In this document: in pieces, positions 46,277 through 55,200 of the stretch
Layout: each line of letters begins with the position of its first letter
Position numbering within the stretch: the stretch's first letter is position 1
NCBI RefSeq assembly: GCF_030733425.1
Contig: NZ_JASHIZ010000008.1
Location: 117,094 to 181,093 of the forward strand
Direction of reading: 5' to 3'
Length of the DNA stretch: 64,000 nucleotides
From: Roseovarius sp. MMSF_3350
GTDB lineage: Bacteria > Pseudomonadota > Alphaproteobacteria > Rhodobacterales > Rhodobacteraceae
Made by a program: the position numbers and the translations under genes
The notes under the pieces: generated by a model
Databases searched by the model: none
Told to the model about the DNA's origin: nothing
The model's input: only the letters and a program-made list of their open reading frames with translations

Positions 46277-46525
46277 ATGAAACGCATTATCGCAATCGCG
46301 GCGCTTGTCGCCTCGCCCGCCCTCGCTGACGACCACGTCGATGCCGAAACGGTGGAAAAAATCGAGGCCTATCTCGCCTCCATCGAATGCCAGATGGATC
46401 CCGCCGACATCGAAGCCGAAGACGACGGCGGCTACGAGCTTGACGACGTCATCTGCAAGGGCGGCGACCAGTTCGACATCGTCCTCGACGCCGACCTGAA
46501 CGAGGTCGAACGCCGCGCCGAGTAA
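46277..46525 (+). CDS. Very small acidic PepSY-like exported protein
   Basis: 82 residues. Signal peptide to about Ala18, then one PepSY-like unit (VEKIEAYLASIECQ, then YELDDVICKGGDQFDIVLD). The mature part of 64 residues has 23 Asp/Glu against four Lys/Arg. Cys38 and Cys60 could form a disulfide. CGGAG ribosome site before ATG 46277; a TTG two codons upstream is less likely. Lies between the cupredoxin-like gene and an ABC operon in the XoxF island. Candidate metal-binding protein. Confidence 0.8.
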   Translation: MKRIIAIAALVASPALADDHVDAETVEKIEAYLASIECQMDPADIEAEDDGGYELDDVICKGGDQFDIVLDADLNEVERRAE

Positions 46526-46558
46526 ATTATCCGTTCTCCCATGGAGTAAAGGCCCGCC

Positions 46559-47521
46559 ATGTTGCACATCATAGCATCTCTCTCCTTCTTGCTAAGCAGC
46601 ATGGCGGCCTACGCCCAAGAGCCCCCAACGATCCGCGCCGCGACTCTCAAGATCGGCACCGTCAACTGGGAGCTTCAGACCATCGTCGATGAAGGCCTCG
46701 ACGCAAAACACGGCTTCACCCTCGAAATCCAGCCCTATGCCGACAACAGCGCCACACGAATCGCCGTCGAAGGGGGCGAGGCCGACATGGCCGTCGCCGA
46801 CTGGATCTGGGTCGCCCGCCAGCGCGCCGCAGGCAAGCCTTACGTCTTCCTCCCCTACTCCCGCGCCGTCGGCGGCGTGGTTGTTCCCGCCGACTCCACC
46901 GCCGACACGCTGGCCGACCTTTCGGGCCAGAAACTCGGCATCGCAGGCGGCCCGCTCGACAAATCCTGGCTCATTCTGCGCGCCTACGCGCAGCAGGCGC
47001 ACGACCTCGATCTGGAGGCGGAAACAGAACAGGTCTTCGGCGCCCCACCCCTCATCTTCCGTACCGCCCTTGACGGCGGCCTCGCGGGGGCCATCAATTA
47101 CTGGCATTACCTCGCCAAGATGAAGGCCGCCGGGATGCGCGAACTGATTTCCGTCGAGACCGCAGCCCGCGAGCTGGGTCTCGACCCCGAAACGCCCCTG
47201 CTGGGCTACTACTTCAAGGAAGAGTTCCTGTCCGAGAACCCCGACCTCGCCCAGTCCTTCTTCGAGGCGAGCCGCGAGGCCAAGGCCCTGCTCATGTCAT
47301 CCGACGAGATCTGGCGCGACCTGCGCCCGATGATGGACGCCGACAGCGACGCGGAATTCGAGCAACTGCGCACCGACTGGATCGCCGGCATCCCGGCCCG
47401 CAAACCCATCGACACCGACGCCGCCCAGGCCTTTCTCAGCCTGATGCACGACCTCGGCGGCGCCGACCTGGTGGGGCAGGCCGACACACTCCCCGACGGC
47501 CTGTTTGCTGACGTCCAGTAA
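46559..47521 (+). CDS. ABC transporter substrate-binding protein (NitT/TauT type)
   Basis: 320 residues. Signal peptide (about 1-20; AAYAQEPP). SsuA/TauA/NMT1-type fold: IGTVNWELQTIVDEGLDAKH, GEADMAVADWIWVARQRAAG and LGIAGGPLDKSWLILRAYAQ. This class binds sulfonates, nitrate, pyrimidine precursors or other small anions; the ligand cannot be told. It abuts the permease gene directly (TAA then ATG), forming a three-gene importer. Confidence 0.88.
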   Translation: MLHIIASLSFLLSSMAAYAQEPPTIRAATLKIGTVNWELQTIVDEGLDAKHGFTLEIQPYADNSATRIAVEGGEADMAVADWIWVARQRAAGKPYVFLPYSRAVGGVVVPADSTADTLADLSGQKLGIAGGPLDKSWLILRAYAQQAHDLDLEAETEQVFGAPPLIFRTALDGGLAGAINYWHYLAKMKAAGMRELISVETAARELGLDPETPLLGYYFKEEFLSENPDLAQSFFEASREAKALLMSSDEIWRDLRPMMDADSDAEFEQLRTDWIAGIPARKPIDTDAAQAFLSLMHDLGGADLVGQADTLPDGLFADVQ

Positions 47522-48268
47522 ATGCAGACCAAGCTGACGCCGCTTCTCTCCATCGTGGGACTTCTCGCCCTTTGGGTCATGGCGTCAACGCTCAAGGCCG
47601 ACCCCCAGGTCCTGCCCACCCCGTGGGCCCTCGCGCCCCTCTTCGCCCAGGAAATCGCCAGCGGCGAGCTTTGGACCCACCTCTCCGCCACCCTCCTGCG
47701 CGTGCTCTGGGCCTTCTGCCTCGCCATGACGCTGGGCGGGATCATCGGTCTCGCCATGGGCCGCTACCCCGCGCTCAACCGCTGGCTCGATCCGTGGCTG
47801 GTGATCTTCCTCAACCTGCCGGCACTGGTGCTGATCGTGCTCTGCTATCTCTGGATCGGCCTGACCGAGGCCGCCGCCATCGCCGCCGTCACGCTCAACA
47901 AGGTGCCCAACGTCGCCATCGTCATCCGCGAAGGCGCCCGTGCGCTGGACCCGCAGCTTGACGCATTGGCCCGCGTCTACCGCATGTCCGGCTGGACCCG
48001 CCTGCGCCACGTGATCCTGCCCCAACTCGGCCCCTTCATCGCCGCCGCCGCGCGGGGCGGCGTGGCCGTCATCTGGAAGATCGTCCTCGTGGTCGAATTT
48101 CTCGGCCGTTCCTCCGGCATCGGCTTCCAGATCCACCTCTATTTCCAGCTTTTCGACGTCGCCATGGTGCTGGTCTACGCCTTTTCCTTCATCACCGTGA
48201 TGCTTCTGGTGGAATGGGCGCTCTTGCAACCGTGGGAACGCCACGCAACCCGGTGGCGCCGCGCATGA
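47522..48268 (+). CDS. ABC transporter permease (NitT/TauT type)
   Basis: 248 residues with about six membrane helices. BPD_transp_1 motif around REGARALDPQLDALARVYRM and VILPQLGPFIAAAARGGVAV, the EAA-loop region that contacts the ATPase. Family start; no gap to the binding protein gene and ATGA overlap with the ATPase. Confidence 0.9.
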   Translation: MQTKLTPLLSIVGLLALWVMASTLKADPQVLPTPWALAPLFAQEIASGELWTHLSATLLRVLWAFCLAMTLGGIIGLAMGRYPALNRWLDPWLVIFLNLPALVLIVLCYLWIGLTEAAAIAAVTLNKVPNVAIVIREGARALDPQLDALARVYRMSGWTRLRHVILPQLGPFIAAAARGGVAVIWKIVLVVEFLGRSSGIGFQIHLYFQLFDVAMVLVYAFSFITVMLLVEWALLQPWERHATRWRRA

Positions 48269-48885
48269 TCACAGTCTCGATCACTGAAAAACGCTTCGGC
48301 GCCGACCGCGTGCTTGGCCCCATCGCTTTCGACATCGCGCAGGGCGAAACCGTCGCCCTCGTCGGCCCCTCCGGCATCGGCAAGTCCACCCTCCTGCGGC
48401 TGGTCTCGGGCATCGACACCAATTATGCAGGCCGCATCGACCGTCCCGACGCCATCGCCATGGTCTTCCAGGAACCCACCCTGTTGCCCTGGCGCTCCGC
48501 CCTCGACAACCTCACGCTCCTGCATCCGGGCCTGCCCCGCGACCGCGCCCTCGCCGCGCTCGAAGAGGTCGGCCTCACCGGCAAGGAGACGCTCTTCCCC
48601 GGCCAGCTCTCCCTCGGCCAGCAGCGCCGCCTCGCCCTCGCCCGCGCCTTCGCGGGCCAGCCCGACCTGCTCATCATGGACGAACCTTTCGTCTCGCTCG
48701 ACGCCGCCGCCGCCGACCGGATGCTGACCCTCACCGAGCAACTCATCGCCCGCCACCAGCCCGCGACCCTGTTCGTGACCCACGACATGGCCGAGGCGAC
48801 ACGGCTTGCACACCGGACCCTGACACTGGAAACTGGGCCAAACGGCGCGCAACTTGCCGGAACGACAAAGGACCAGACCACGTGA
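48265..48885 (+). CDS. ABC transporter ATP-binding protein (NitT/TauT type)
   Basis: 206 residues, shorter than the usual 240-260. Walker A GPSGIGKST, Q-loop FQEPTLLPWRS, signature QLSLGQQRRLALARA (LSLGQ for LSGGQ), Walker B LLIMDEPFVSLD and switch His in VTHDMAEA. Start ATG overlapping the permease stop. The C-terminal extension common in SsuB/TauB is missing. Confidence 0.9.
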   Translation: MITVSITEKRFGADRVLGPIAFDIAQGETVALVGPSGIGKSTLLRLVSGIDTNYAGRIDRPDAIAMVFQEPTLLPWRSALDNLTLLHPGLPRDRALAALEEVGLTGKETLFPGQLSLGQQRRLALARAFAGQPDLLIMDEPFVSLDAAAADRMLTLTEQLIARHQPATLFVTHDMAEATRLAHRTLTLETGPNGAQLAGTTKDQTT

Positions 48886-49601
48886 CCACAGGCCTGACCG
48901 TCAACGACCTCAGCTTCAACTACGGCGCCAAACAGGCGCTGGACGACGTGACCTTTGACGTCGTCCCCGGCACTTTCTGCGCCCTTCTCGGCCCCAACGG
49001 CGCCGGCAAATCCACGCTCATCGCCCTGCTGACCCGCCTGCTGGTGGCCCCCCAGGGCGAAATCTCTGTCGCCGGCCACGACATGCGCCGCGAACCCCGC
49101 AAGGCTCTGGGCAAGCTAGGCGTCGTCTTCCAGCAATCCACGCTCGACCTCAACCTCTCGGTCCGCCAGAACCTCGCCTATTTCGCCGCCCTGCAGGGCC
49201 TGCCGAAATCCGAGATCCCCGGCCGCATCGACGCCGCCCTCGACCAGCTCGACATGCGCCACCGCGCCGACGAAAAGGCCCGCGACCTCAACGGCGGTCA
49301 TCGCCGCCGCACCGAACTCGCGCGGTCCCTCATCCACGCCCCGCACGTCCTGCTGCTGGACGAGCCTACCGTGGGTCTCGACGCCGCGTCGCGGCAAGGC
49401 ATCACCGACCACGTTCACGAACTCACGAAAACCGGCCTCTGCGTCCTCTGGACCACCCACCTCACGGACGAGGTGCGCGATGGCGACGCGCTCGTCGTCC
49501 TGCACAAGGGACAGATCATCCACCGCGGCACCGCCGGGGCCGCCCGCGGCGATCAGAGCCTGTCGGACTGGTTCCTGTCGCGCACGGGGGAGGTCGCATG
49601 A
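48882..49601 (+). CDS. ABC-2 type transporter ATP-binding protein of the PQQ alcohol dehydrogenase system
   Basis: 239 residues. Walker A GPNGAGKST, Q-loop FQQSTLDLNLSV, Walker B VLLLDEPTVGLD, switch His TTHLTDE. The signature reads LNGGHRRRTELAR in place of LSGGQ, as I recall for this family. GTG start overlapping the previous stop (GTGA), and coupled to the permease by ATGA. Probably works with the 49598 permease and the 43607 binding protein. Confidence 0.88.
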   Translation: MTTGLTVNDLSFNYGAKQALDDVTFDVVPGTFCALLGPNGAGKSTLIALLTRLLVAPQGEISVAGHDMRREPRKALGKLGVVFQQSTLDLNLSVRQNLAYFAALQGLPKSEIPGRIDAALDQLDMRHRADEKARDLNGGHRRRTELARSLIHAPHVLLLDEPTVGLDAASRQGITDHVHELTKTGLCVLWTTHLTDEVRDGDALVVLHKGQIIHRGTAGAARGDQSLSDWFLSRTGEVA

Positions 49602-50389
49602 CCGGCACCTTCCGCGTCGCCAAGGCGATCATCGCCCGCGAATTCTTGCGCTTCGTGCATCAGCGCGAGCGCTTCATCGCCGCGCTCGTCCGCCCGCTCG
49701 TCTGGCTCCTGATCTTCGCCGCAGGCTTCCGCGCCGCCCTCGGCCTGTCGATCATCCCGCCCTACCAGACCTACATCACCTACGAGACCTACATAGTGCC
49801 GGGCCTCTGCGCGATGGTGCTCCTCTTCAACGGCATGCAATCCTCGCTCAGCCTCGTCTACGACCGGGAAATGGGCTCGATGCGCCTTCTGCTGACCAGC
49901 CCCTTCCCGCGCTGGTGGCTGCTGATCTGCCGCCTGTTCGGCGCCACGATCATCTCGGTGCTGCAGGTCTACACCTTCCTCGCCATCGCCGCCGCGTTCG
50001 GCATCACCATGCCCACATGGGGCTACCTCGCCGTCCTGCCCAGCCTGATCCTCGGCGGGCTGATGCTCGGCGGTCTCGGGCTGGTCCTGTCGAGCTTCAT
50101 CAAGCAGTTGGAAAACTTCGCGGGCGTGATGAACTTCGTCATCTTCCCGATGTTCTTCATGTCCTCGGCCCTCTACCCCTTGTGGAAGATGGCCGAAAGC
50201 TCACCGCTCCTGCGCGACATCTGCGCGCTCAACCCTTTCACCTACGCGGTCGAGTTGATCCGCTTCTCGCTCTACCTGCAGATCAACTGGACCGCGCTCG
50301 CCTGGGTCTTGGGCAGCACGCTGGTTTTCTGCGCACTGGCCATCTGGGGCTACGACCCCGCCCGCGGCCTGATGAAGCGCAAGACCTGA
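49598..50389 (+). CDS. ABC-2 type transporter permease
   Basis: 263 residues with six membrane helices and the ABC-2 membrane family pattern (FLRFVHQRERFIAALVRPLV, NGMQSSLSLVYDREMGSMRL, FVIFPMFFMSSALYP). ABC-2 permeases normally export lipids, polysaccharides or drugs. Here, with a PQQ-type ATPase, the cargo is unknown. Last gene of the plus-strand run. Confidence 0.88.
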   Translation: MTGTFRVAKAIIAREFLRFVHQRERFIAALVRPLVWLLIFAAGFRAALGLSIIPPYQTYITYETYIVPGLCAMVLLFNGMQSSLSLVYDREMGSMRLLLTSPFPRWWLLICRLFGATIISVLQVYTFLAIAAAFGITMPTWGYLAVLPSLILGGLMLGGLGLVLSSFIKQLENFAGVMNFVIFPMFFMSSALYPLWKMAESSPLLRDICALNPFTYAVELIRFSLYLQINWTALAWVLGSTLVFCALAIWGYDPARGLMKRKT

Positions 50390-50395
50390 GGCCGC

Positions 50396-50599
50396 TCAGA
50401 TGTCGAACTCGGTATCGTTCACCGTCCGGCAGCGCCAGCTCAGGACCCGCTCGTTGGGGTGGGTCGATACCCATCGCGCCAGTTCCGGCTGCGCCCCGGC
50501 AAGGCATTGCATCGGCGTCACGTCGGTAAAGACAAGACTGCGTTCACGGCATTGGGTGGGATCTGTCGCCAGGCAGGCGACGAACAGGAGCTCTATCAT
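50396..50599 (-). CDS. Small Cys-containing conserved protein
   Basis: 67 residues. Short hydrophobic start (MIELLFVACLA), then conserved DPTQCRERSLVFTDVTPMQC and WRCRT, giving four Cys. I recall similar small proteins in other Rhodobacteraceae. Function unknown; possibly exported with two disulfides. Confidence 0.65.
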   Translation of the reverse strand: MIELLFVACLATDPTQCRERSLVFTDVTPMQCLAGAQPELARWVSTHPNERVLSWRCRTVNDTEFDI

Positions 50600-50767
50600 A
50601 TCCGTTCCTTACGCGTTGCGTTGGTCCTCGCTCCCGTGCCGTCGTTTATCCAACAGCAAACCCCTGAAGAAAAGCGTAACCGCACCGTGCGCACCGCGTC
50701 ACGCCAGAAATTGTGCGAAAGAATGCGGCACTTCACCGCGATTGCCCAATCCTAGGGCGGTCTCGTC
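50600..50767. other. Intergenic region upstream of the sensor kinase
   Basis: About 170 bases between the divergent small Cys protein and the kinase gene. No gene, repeat or terminator was seen. Confidence 0.4.
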
Positions 50768-52336
50768 ATGTCGCTGAAGTCTTTGCTCGGTCTCGGCGCC
50801 CTCGCCCTTGGCGTCGGCACATGGGTCACCGCGCTGATCCTCTGGCTGGGTCTTCTCGCCGTCTCCGACCGGCTGGATGCCACCCTCAAGGCCGAGCAGC
50901 GCATGTCGGGCTATGCCGGCCTCTCGACCCAGGCCGCCACCTTCCTCGTCGTCGCGACAGAGGCCGTGCAGCGCGAGATGCCCGCCGACACCCGCGCCGA
51001 GCGGCTGGAGCCCGTGGTCGAAAATCTCCGCACGTCCTTCGTGCGTCTGCAACAGAACGTCGCCCAGGCCGTGCAGGAGGCCGAGGATCTCGGCATCGAG
51101 GCCCAGTCCCGCTTTGGTACCCAATCCCTCGGCCTCGCCCGGATGGAGGCGCTCCTGACCAGCACCATGCGCGGCCTCTCGAGCGACGACATCGACCGCC
51201 CCCGCCTGCAAGCCCATATCGACAGCTTCGCCACCGGCTTCGATCCGCTTCTCAGCCAGGCCGTGCAGACCGAACAGCTCTTTCGCAACGCCATCCGGGC
51301 CGACATCGTCAGCCTGCGACAGAGACTGACGCTGGCCGCCATCGGCATCGCGGTGGCTGCCATTGTGATGGTGTTGGCCTTCTATTTCGGCCTCATTCGC
51401 CCGCAATTCGCCCGGCTGGACCGCCTGCGCGACGCGGCGCAGAAGATCGGGCAGGAAGACTTCGCCATCGACCTGCCCGAAACCCGCCGCGACGAGATCG
51501 GCGGGCTGTATGCCGAGACCAACCGCATGGCCCACGCGCTCGCCGCCCGCAAATCGGCGGTCGAACAGGACCGCGCGCAACTCAACAGCATCATCTCCGC
51601 CCGGACCGAGGAGCTGCGCGCCGCGAATGAAACCCTGGCCGAGATCGACGAGAACCGCCGCCGCTTCTTCGCCGACATTAGCCACGAGCTGCGTACGCCG
51701 CTGACCGTCATCCTGATGGAGGCCCAGATCGGCCGGGCGGCGGGCGGACCCGATGCCGACGCCTTCGCCACGATCGAGGCCCGCGCCGCCCGTCTCAACC
51801 GCCGCATCGACGACCTTCTGCGCGTCGCCCGCTCCGACAGCGGACAACTGGCGCTCGATCAGGCGACGGTCGCCTTGCCCGACCTCATGACCGAAGTGCA
51901 CGAAGAAGTCCGCGCCGAGGCCGACAACGCTGGCATGACCCTGACCCTGTCCGAGATCCCTGACGTCACCCTTACCTGCGACCGCAACTGGATACGTCAG
52001 GTGCTGGTGGGCCTCGTGCGCAACGCCATCCGCCACGCCCGCGATGGTGGACAGGTCCGCCTGGACGCATGTTCGGAGGGCCAGGCCGCCGAAATCGCCG
52101 TCATCGACAACGGACCCGGCATCGCGCCCGAGGAACAGCCCGACATCTTCGAACGCTTCGCGCAATCGGGCAGCGCCTCGGCCCAGGGGTTCGGCATCGG
52201 GCTGGCGCTCGCCCGCTGGGTGGTCGAGACCCATGACGGCACCATCACCCTCGAAAGCCCCGTTCCCCCCGCCGACGCCCTGGGCGCCGCACCCGGGACA
52301 AAGATCGCGGTTCGCCTTTCCCTTTCAACCGGCTAA
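50768..52336 (+). CDS. Membrane sensor histidine kinase
   Basis: 522 residues. Two membrane helices (about 8-31 and 184-207) enclose a helical periplasmic sensor. A HAMP-like segment follows, then a coiled coil and HisKA with the H-box FFADISHELRTPLTVILMEA. HATPase_c has VGLVRNAIRHA, DNGPGIAPEEQ and FGIGLALARWVV. Paired with the OmpR-type regulator 47 bases downstream. Its place next to pqq suggests control of the PQQ/XoxF genes, comparable with the MoxY-MoxX pair of Paracoccus; that link is inference. Confidence 0.9.
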   Translation: MSLKSLLGLGALALGVGTWVTALILWLGLLAVSDRLDATLKAEQRMSGYAGLSTQAATFLVVATEAVQREMPADTRAERLEPVVENLRTSFVRLQQNVAQAVQEAEDLGIEAQSRFGTQSLGLARMEALLTSTMRGLSSDDIDRPRLQAHIDSFATGFDPLLSQAVQTEQLFRNAIRADIVSLRQRLTLAAIGIAVAAIVMVLAFYFGLIRPQFARLDRLRDAAQKIGQEDFAIDLPETRRDEIGGLYAETNRMAHALAARKSAVEQDRAQLNSIISARTEELRAANETLAEIDENRRRFFADISHELRTPLTVILMEAQIGRAAGGPDADAFATIEARAARLNRRIDDLLRVARSDSGQLALDQATVALPDLMTEVHEEVRAEADNAGMTLTLSEIPDVTLTCDRNWIRQVLVGLVRNAIRHARDGGQVRLDACSEGQAAEIAVIDNGPGIAPEEQPDIFERFAQSGSASAQGFGIGLALARWVVETHDGTITLESPVPPADALGAAPGTKIAVRLSLSTG

Positions 52337-52383
52337 AACGACGCTATTCTCAGCGCCGCAGCCGTGAAAGAGACCGCACCGCC

Positions 52384-53070
52384 ATGACCCGCCTCCTGAT
52401 CGTCGACGACGACCCGGAAATCACCTCCGCCCTGGCGCGGGGGCTGGGGTTGCATGGCTATGAGGCCGAGACGGTCAACCGCTATGATCACGCGCTTGAA
52501 ATGCTGCGCGCCGAGACCTTCTCGGGCGCCATCATCGACGTCATGCTGGGCGCCGACAGTGGCCTCGACCTCGTGCGCCGTGCCCGCGAAAACGGCGCCA
52601 CCCTGCCCATCCTGATGCTCTCGGCGCTGTCGGACGTGGAACACCGCACCGCCGGGCTCGAGGCTGGGGCCGACGATTACGTGGTCAAACCCTTCAGCTT
52701 CGACGAACTGGTGGCCCGCCTGCGCGTCCAGGAGCGTCGCGCGACCTCGCAGCGCCCGCAGCCCGCCACACTGACCCGCGAGCGCGTCCTGCAAACCGAC
52801 ACCGCCCGCGTGTCCCTGACCGAGCGCGAGGACGACCTTCTGCGCCTTCTCATCACCCATGACGGCACGCCTTTGCCCCGCGGCGATATCTTCGATGCGC
52901 TCTGGCAGGCCGAAGGTTCGGGTAACGAAAACGTGGTGGACGTCTATATCGGCTATCTGCGCAAAAAACTGCGCGACGCCGATTTCTGCTTCGAGATCAA
53001 GACTGTACGTAATCAGGGCTTCATCATAGATGGTCTCGCCCCGCGGCTCGACCCCGGGAACCGGGACTAA
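52384..53070 (+). CDS. OmpR-family response regulator
   Basis: 228 residues. Receiver domain 1-120 with LLIVDDDPE, phospho-acceptor Asp in AIIDVMLGADS, and Lys in YVVKPFSFDEL. The winged-helix output domain (about 135-225) shows TEREDDLLRLLITHDG, then GNENVVDVYIGYLRKKL. Partner of the kinase gene in front. Directly upstream of pqqA, so a likely local regulator. Confidence 0.9.
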   Translation: MTRLLIVDDDPEITSALARGLGLHGYEAETVNRYDHALEMLRAETFSGAIIDVMLGADSGLDLVRRARENGATLPILMLSALSDVEHRTAGLEAGADDYVVKPFSFDELVARLRVQERRATSQRPQPATLTRERVLQTDTARVSLTEREDDLLRLLITHDGTPLPRGDIFDALWQAEGSGNENVVDVYIGYLRKKLRDADFCFEIKTVRNQGFIIDGLAPRLDPGNRD

Positions 53071-53156
53071 AGTCTAAGCGTTTCAAAGAAAATAAGAGTC
53101 GCAATGAAGCGGCCGAGTTGTCATCTTTCTAGTGTCATTCAAAGGAGGATACCATC

Positions 53157-53255
53157 ATGGCATGGGCAAAACCGATCATCCGCGAAATCGAATGCGGCAT
53201 GGAAATCAACATGTACGGACCTGACTTCGACGAAGAGCGCGAAGTCCTGATCTAA
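53157..53255 (+). CDS. pqqA: PQQ precursor peptide PqqA
   Basis: 32 residues (starts MAWAKPIIREIECGMEINMY). Glu16 and Tyr20, the two residues crosslinked and cut out to become PQQ, are exactly at the canonical positions in the GMEINMY core. A very strong ribosome site AAAGGAGGA (53141-53149) lies ahead. The C-terminal tail (GPDFDEEREVLI) is more acidic and longer than in many homologues. First of pqqABCDE. Confidence 0.96.
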   Translation: MAWAKPIIREIECGMEINMYGPDFDEEREVLI

Positions 53256-53282
53256 GACGGCTTGCGCGCGGGAGGATACTTG

Positions 53283-54179
53283 ATGTCATTCCGCGCGCAA
53301 ATTCTCGGCGCTGCTGCCGGGGGCGGCCTGCCCCAGTGGAACTGCGGTTGTGACAACTGCAATCTTGCACGTTCAGGCGATATACCCTCACAAACGCAAT
53401 CGTCCCTCGCCGTCACTGGCAACGGGTTCGATTGGGCGATCCTGAACGCATCGCCCGACATACGGGACCAGTTGGCCAACACGCCTGCCCTTTACCCCAC
53501 GGACCTGCGCAAGCTGCCGCTGACTTCCGTACTGGTGACCAATGGCGATATCGACCATGTGGCCGGCCTCCTTACCTTGCGTGAAATGCAACCTTTCACG
53601 CTGTTCGCCACCAAGGGCATTCACGAGGTTCTGGCCGCCAACCCCATCTTCGACGCGCTGAACGCACAAGTGGTGACCCGCCGCAACATCGCCCTCGACG
53701 AGCCTTTCGAACTGGCCCCCGACCTGACCGCGACGCTTTTCGCTGTTCCCGGCAAGGTGCCGCTCTACATGGAGGGCGAGACGGTGGAAACCGACCTGAT
53801 GGGCGAACAGACCGTGGGCGTGATGCTGGAAAACGGCGATACCACGGCCTTCTACATTCCCGGCTGCGCCCGGCTGAACGACGACCTGCGGGAGCGCCTT
53901 CAGGGTGCCGACATGCTCTTTTTCGACGGCACGCTCTGGCGTGACGATGAAATGGTCCGCGCCGGGCTGGGCCAGAAGACCGGCAAGCGCATGGGCCACA
54001 TGTCCATGTCCGGCCCCGACGGCTCCATCGCCGCTTTCGAGGGGCTCGATATCGGCAAGAAGGTCTTCGTGCACATGAACAACACTAACCCGGTGCTGCG
54101 CCCCGACTCGACGGAAAAGGCCGAGGCACAAGCAGCGGGCTGGATCATCGGACAGGACGGAATGGAGATCACCCCATGA
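53283..54179 (+). CDS. pqqB: PqqB, MBL-fold PQQ biosynthesis protein
   Basis: 298 residues. Family start FRAQILGAAAGGGLPQWNCG; a zinc-type CGCDNC cluster follows. The MBL motif is modified to NGDIDHVAGLL. PqqB acts late in the pathway, reported to hydroxylate the Glu-Tyr-derived intermediate. GGGAGGA ribosome site; ATGA overlap with pqqC. Confidence 0.96.
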   Translation: MSFRAQILGAAAGGGLPQWNCGCDNCNLARSGDIPSQTQSSLAVTGNGFDWAILNASPDIRDQLANTPALYPTDLRKLPLTSVLVTNGDIDHVAGLLTLREMQPFTLFATKGIHEVLAANPIFDALNAQVVTRRNIALDEPFELAPDLTATLFAVPGKVPLYMEGETVETDLMGEQTVGVMLENGDTTAFYIPGCARLNDDLRERLQGADMLFFDGTLWRDDEMVRAGLGQKTGKRMGHMSMSGPDGSIAAFEGLDIGKKVFVHMNNTNPVLRPDSTEKAEAQAAGWIIGQDGMEITP

Positions 54180-54925
54180 CGCAAAGCCGCGAAGAATTCG
54201 AATCCCGCCTGCGCAAGATCGGCGCCGAGCGGTACCACGACCTGCACCCGTTCCACGACCGCCTGCATGGCGGCGACTGCACGCCCGACCAGGTCCGCGC
54301 CTGGGTTCTGAACCGCTACTATTACCAGCACACCATCCCGATGAAGGACGCCGCCTTTATGAGCCGCGTCGAGGATCCCGACCTGCGCCGCGCCTGGCGG
54401 TCGCGCATCGAGGACCACGACGGCACTGCAGAGAACGAAGGCGGCATCAAGCGCTGGCTGCGGCTGGCCGAGGCCGTGGGCCTGGACCCGACCTATGTCG
54501 CCTCCCGCGAGGGCGTCCTGCCCGCCACCAAATTCGCCTGCGATGCCTATGTCCGCTTCGTCCGCGACAAGACGCTCCTGGAGGCCGTCGCCTCCTCCCT
54601 TACCGAGCTTTTCGCGCCCAAGATCCACGCCAACCGGATCGAGGGCCTGTTGAAAAACTACGACTTCGCCGACGACAGCTCGCTCAGCTATTTCAAGACC
54701 CGACTGAAAGAAGCGCCCAAGGACGTCGCCTTCGGCCTCGCCTGGGTGCTCGACCACGCCGATACGCAGGAAAAACAGGACGCGGCCGCGAACGCCCTGA
54801 TCTTCAAGACAGATGTGCTCTGGTCCCAGCTCGACGCCCTCTGGAGCGCTTATGTGGAACCCGCCCGCATCCCGCCCGGCGGCTGGCAACCGGGCGAAGG
54901 GCTGCTGCTCGAAAGGGCCTCGTGA
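54176..54925 (+). CDS. pqqC: Pyrroloquinoline-quinone synthase PqqC
   Basis: 249 residues, all-helical haem-oxygenase-like fold. Landmarks: YHDLHPFHDRLHGGDCTPDQ, NRYYYQHTIPMKDAAF and RIEDHDG. It catalyses the final ring closure and eight-electron oxidation to PQQ without metal or cofactor. Overlaps pqqB and pqqD. Confidence 0.97.
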   Translation: MTQSREEFESRLRKIGAERYHDLHPFHDRLHGGDCTPDQVRAWVLNRYYYQHTIPMKDAAFMSRVEDPDLRRAWRSRIEDHDGTAENEGGIKRWLRLAEAVGLDPTYVASREGVLPATKFACDAYVRFVRDKTLLEAVASSLTELFAPKIHANRIEGLLKNYDFADDSSLSYFKTRLKEAPKDVAFGLAWVLDHADTQEKQDAAANALIFKTDVLWSQLDALWSAYVEPARIPPGGWQPGEGLLLERAS

Positions 54926-55200
54926 TGATCGCCACCGACATTCCCTCCCTGCCGCGCGGCGTGCGCCTGCATTTCGACAAGGTACGTGACACCTGGGTCC
55001 TTCTGGCCCCCGAACGCGCCATCACCCTCGACCAGATCGGCCACGCCATCCTGACCGAGGTCGACGGCCGACGCAGCTTCGGCGAGATCACGCAGGCCCT
55101 GTCGGACAAGTACAACGCCCCGGTCGAGCAGATCACCGAGGACAGCAGCGGCTTCCTTACGGCCCTGCGCGACCGCCGGTTCCTGGACGTGACCCAATGA
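54925..55200 (+). CDS. pqqD: PqqA-binding chaperone PqqD
   Basis: 91 residues. Winged-helix-like RiPP recognition element: SLPRGVRLHFDKVRDTWVLL, then ILTEVDGRRSFGEI. It binds PqqA and presents it to PqqE. Start at ATG sharing one base with the pqqC stop (TGATG); a GTG one codon earlier is also possible. Confidence 0.95.
   Translation: MIATDIPSLPRGVRLHFDKVRDTWVLLAPERAITLDQIGHAILTEVDGRRSFGEITQALSDKYNAPVEQITEDSSGFLTALRDRRFLDVTQ

Noticed and set aside
50768..53070. Naming the kinase/regulator pair moxY/moxX outright
   Set aside because: The location fits, but no sequence feature proves orthology, so the pair was left without gene symbols.
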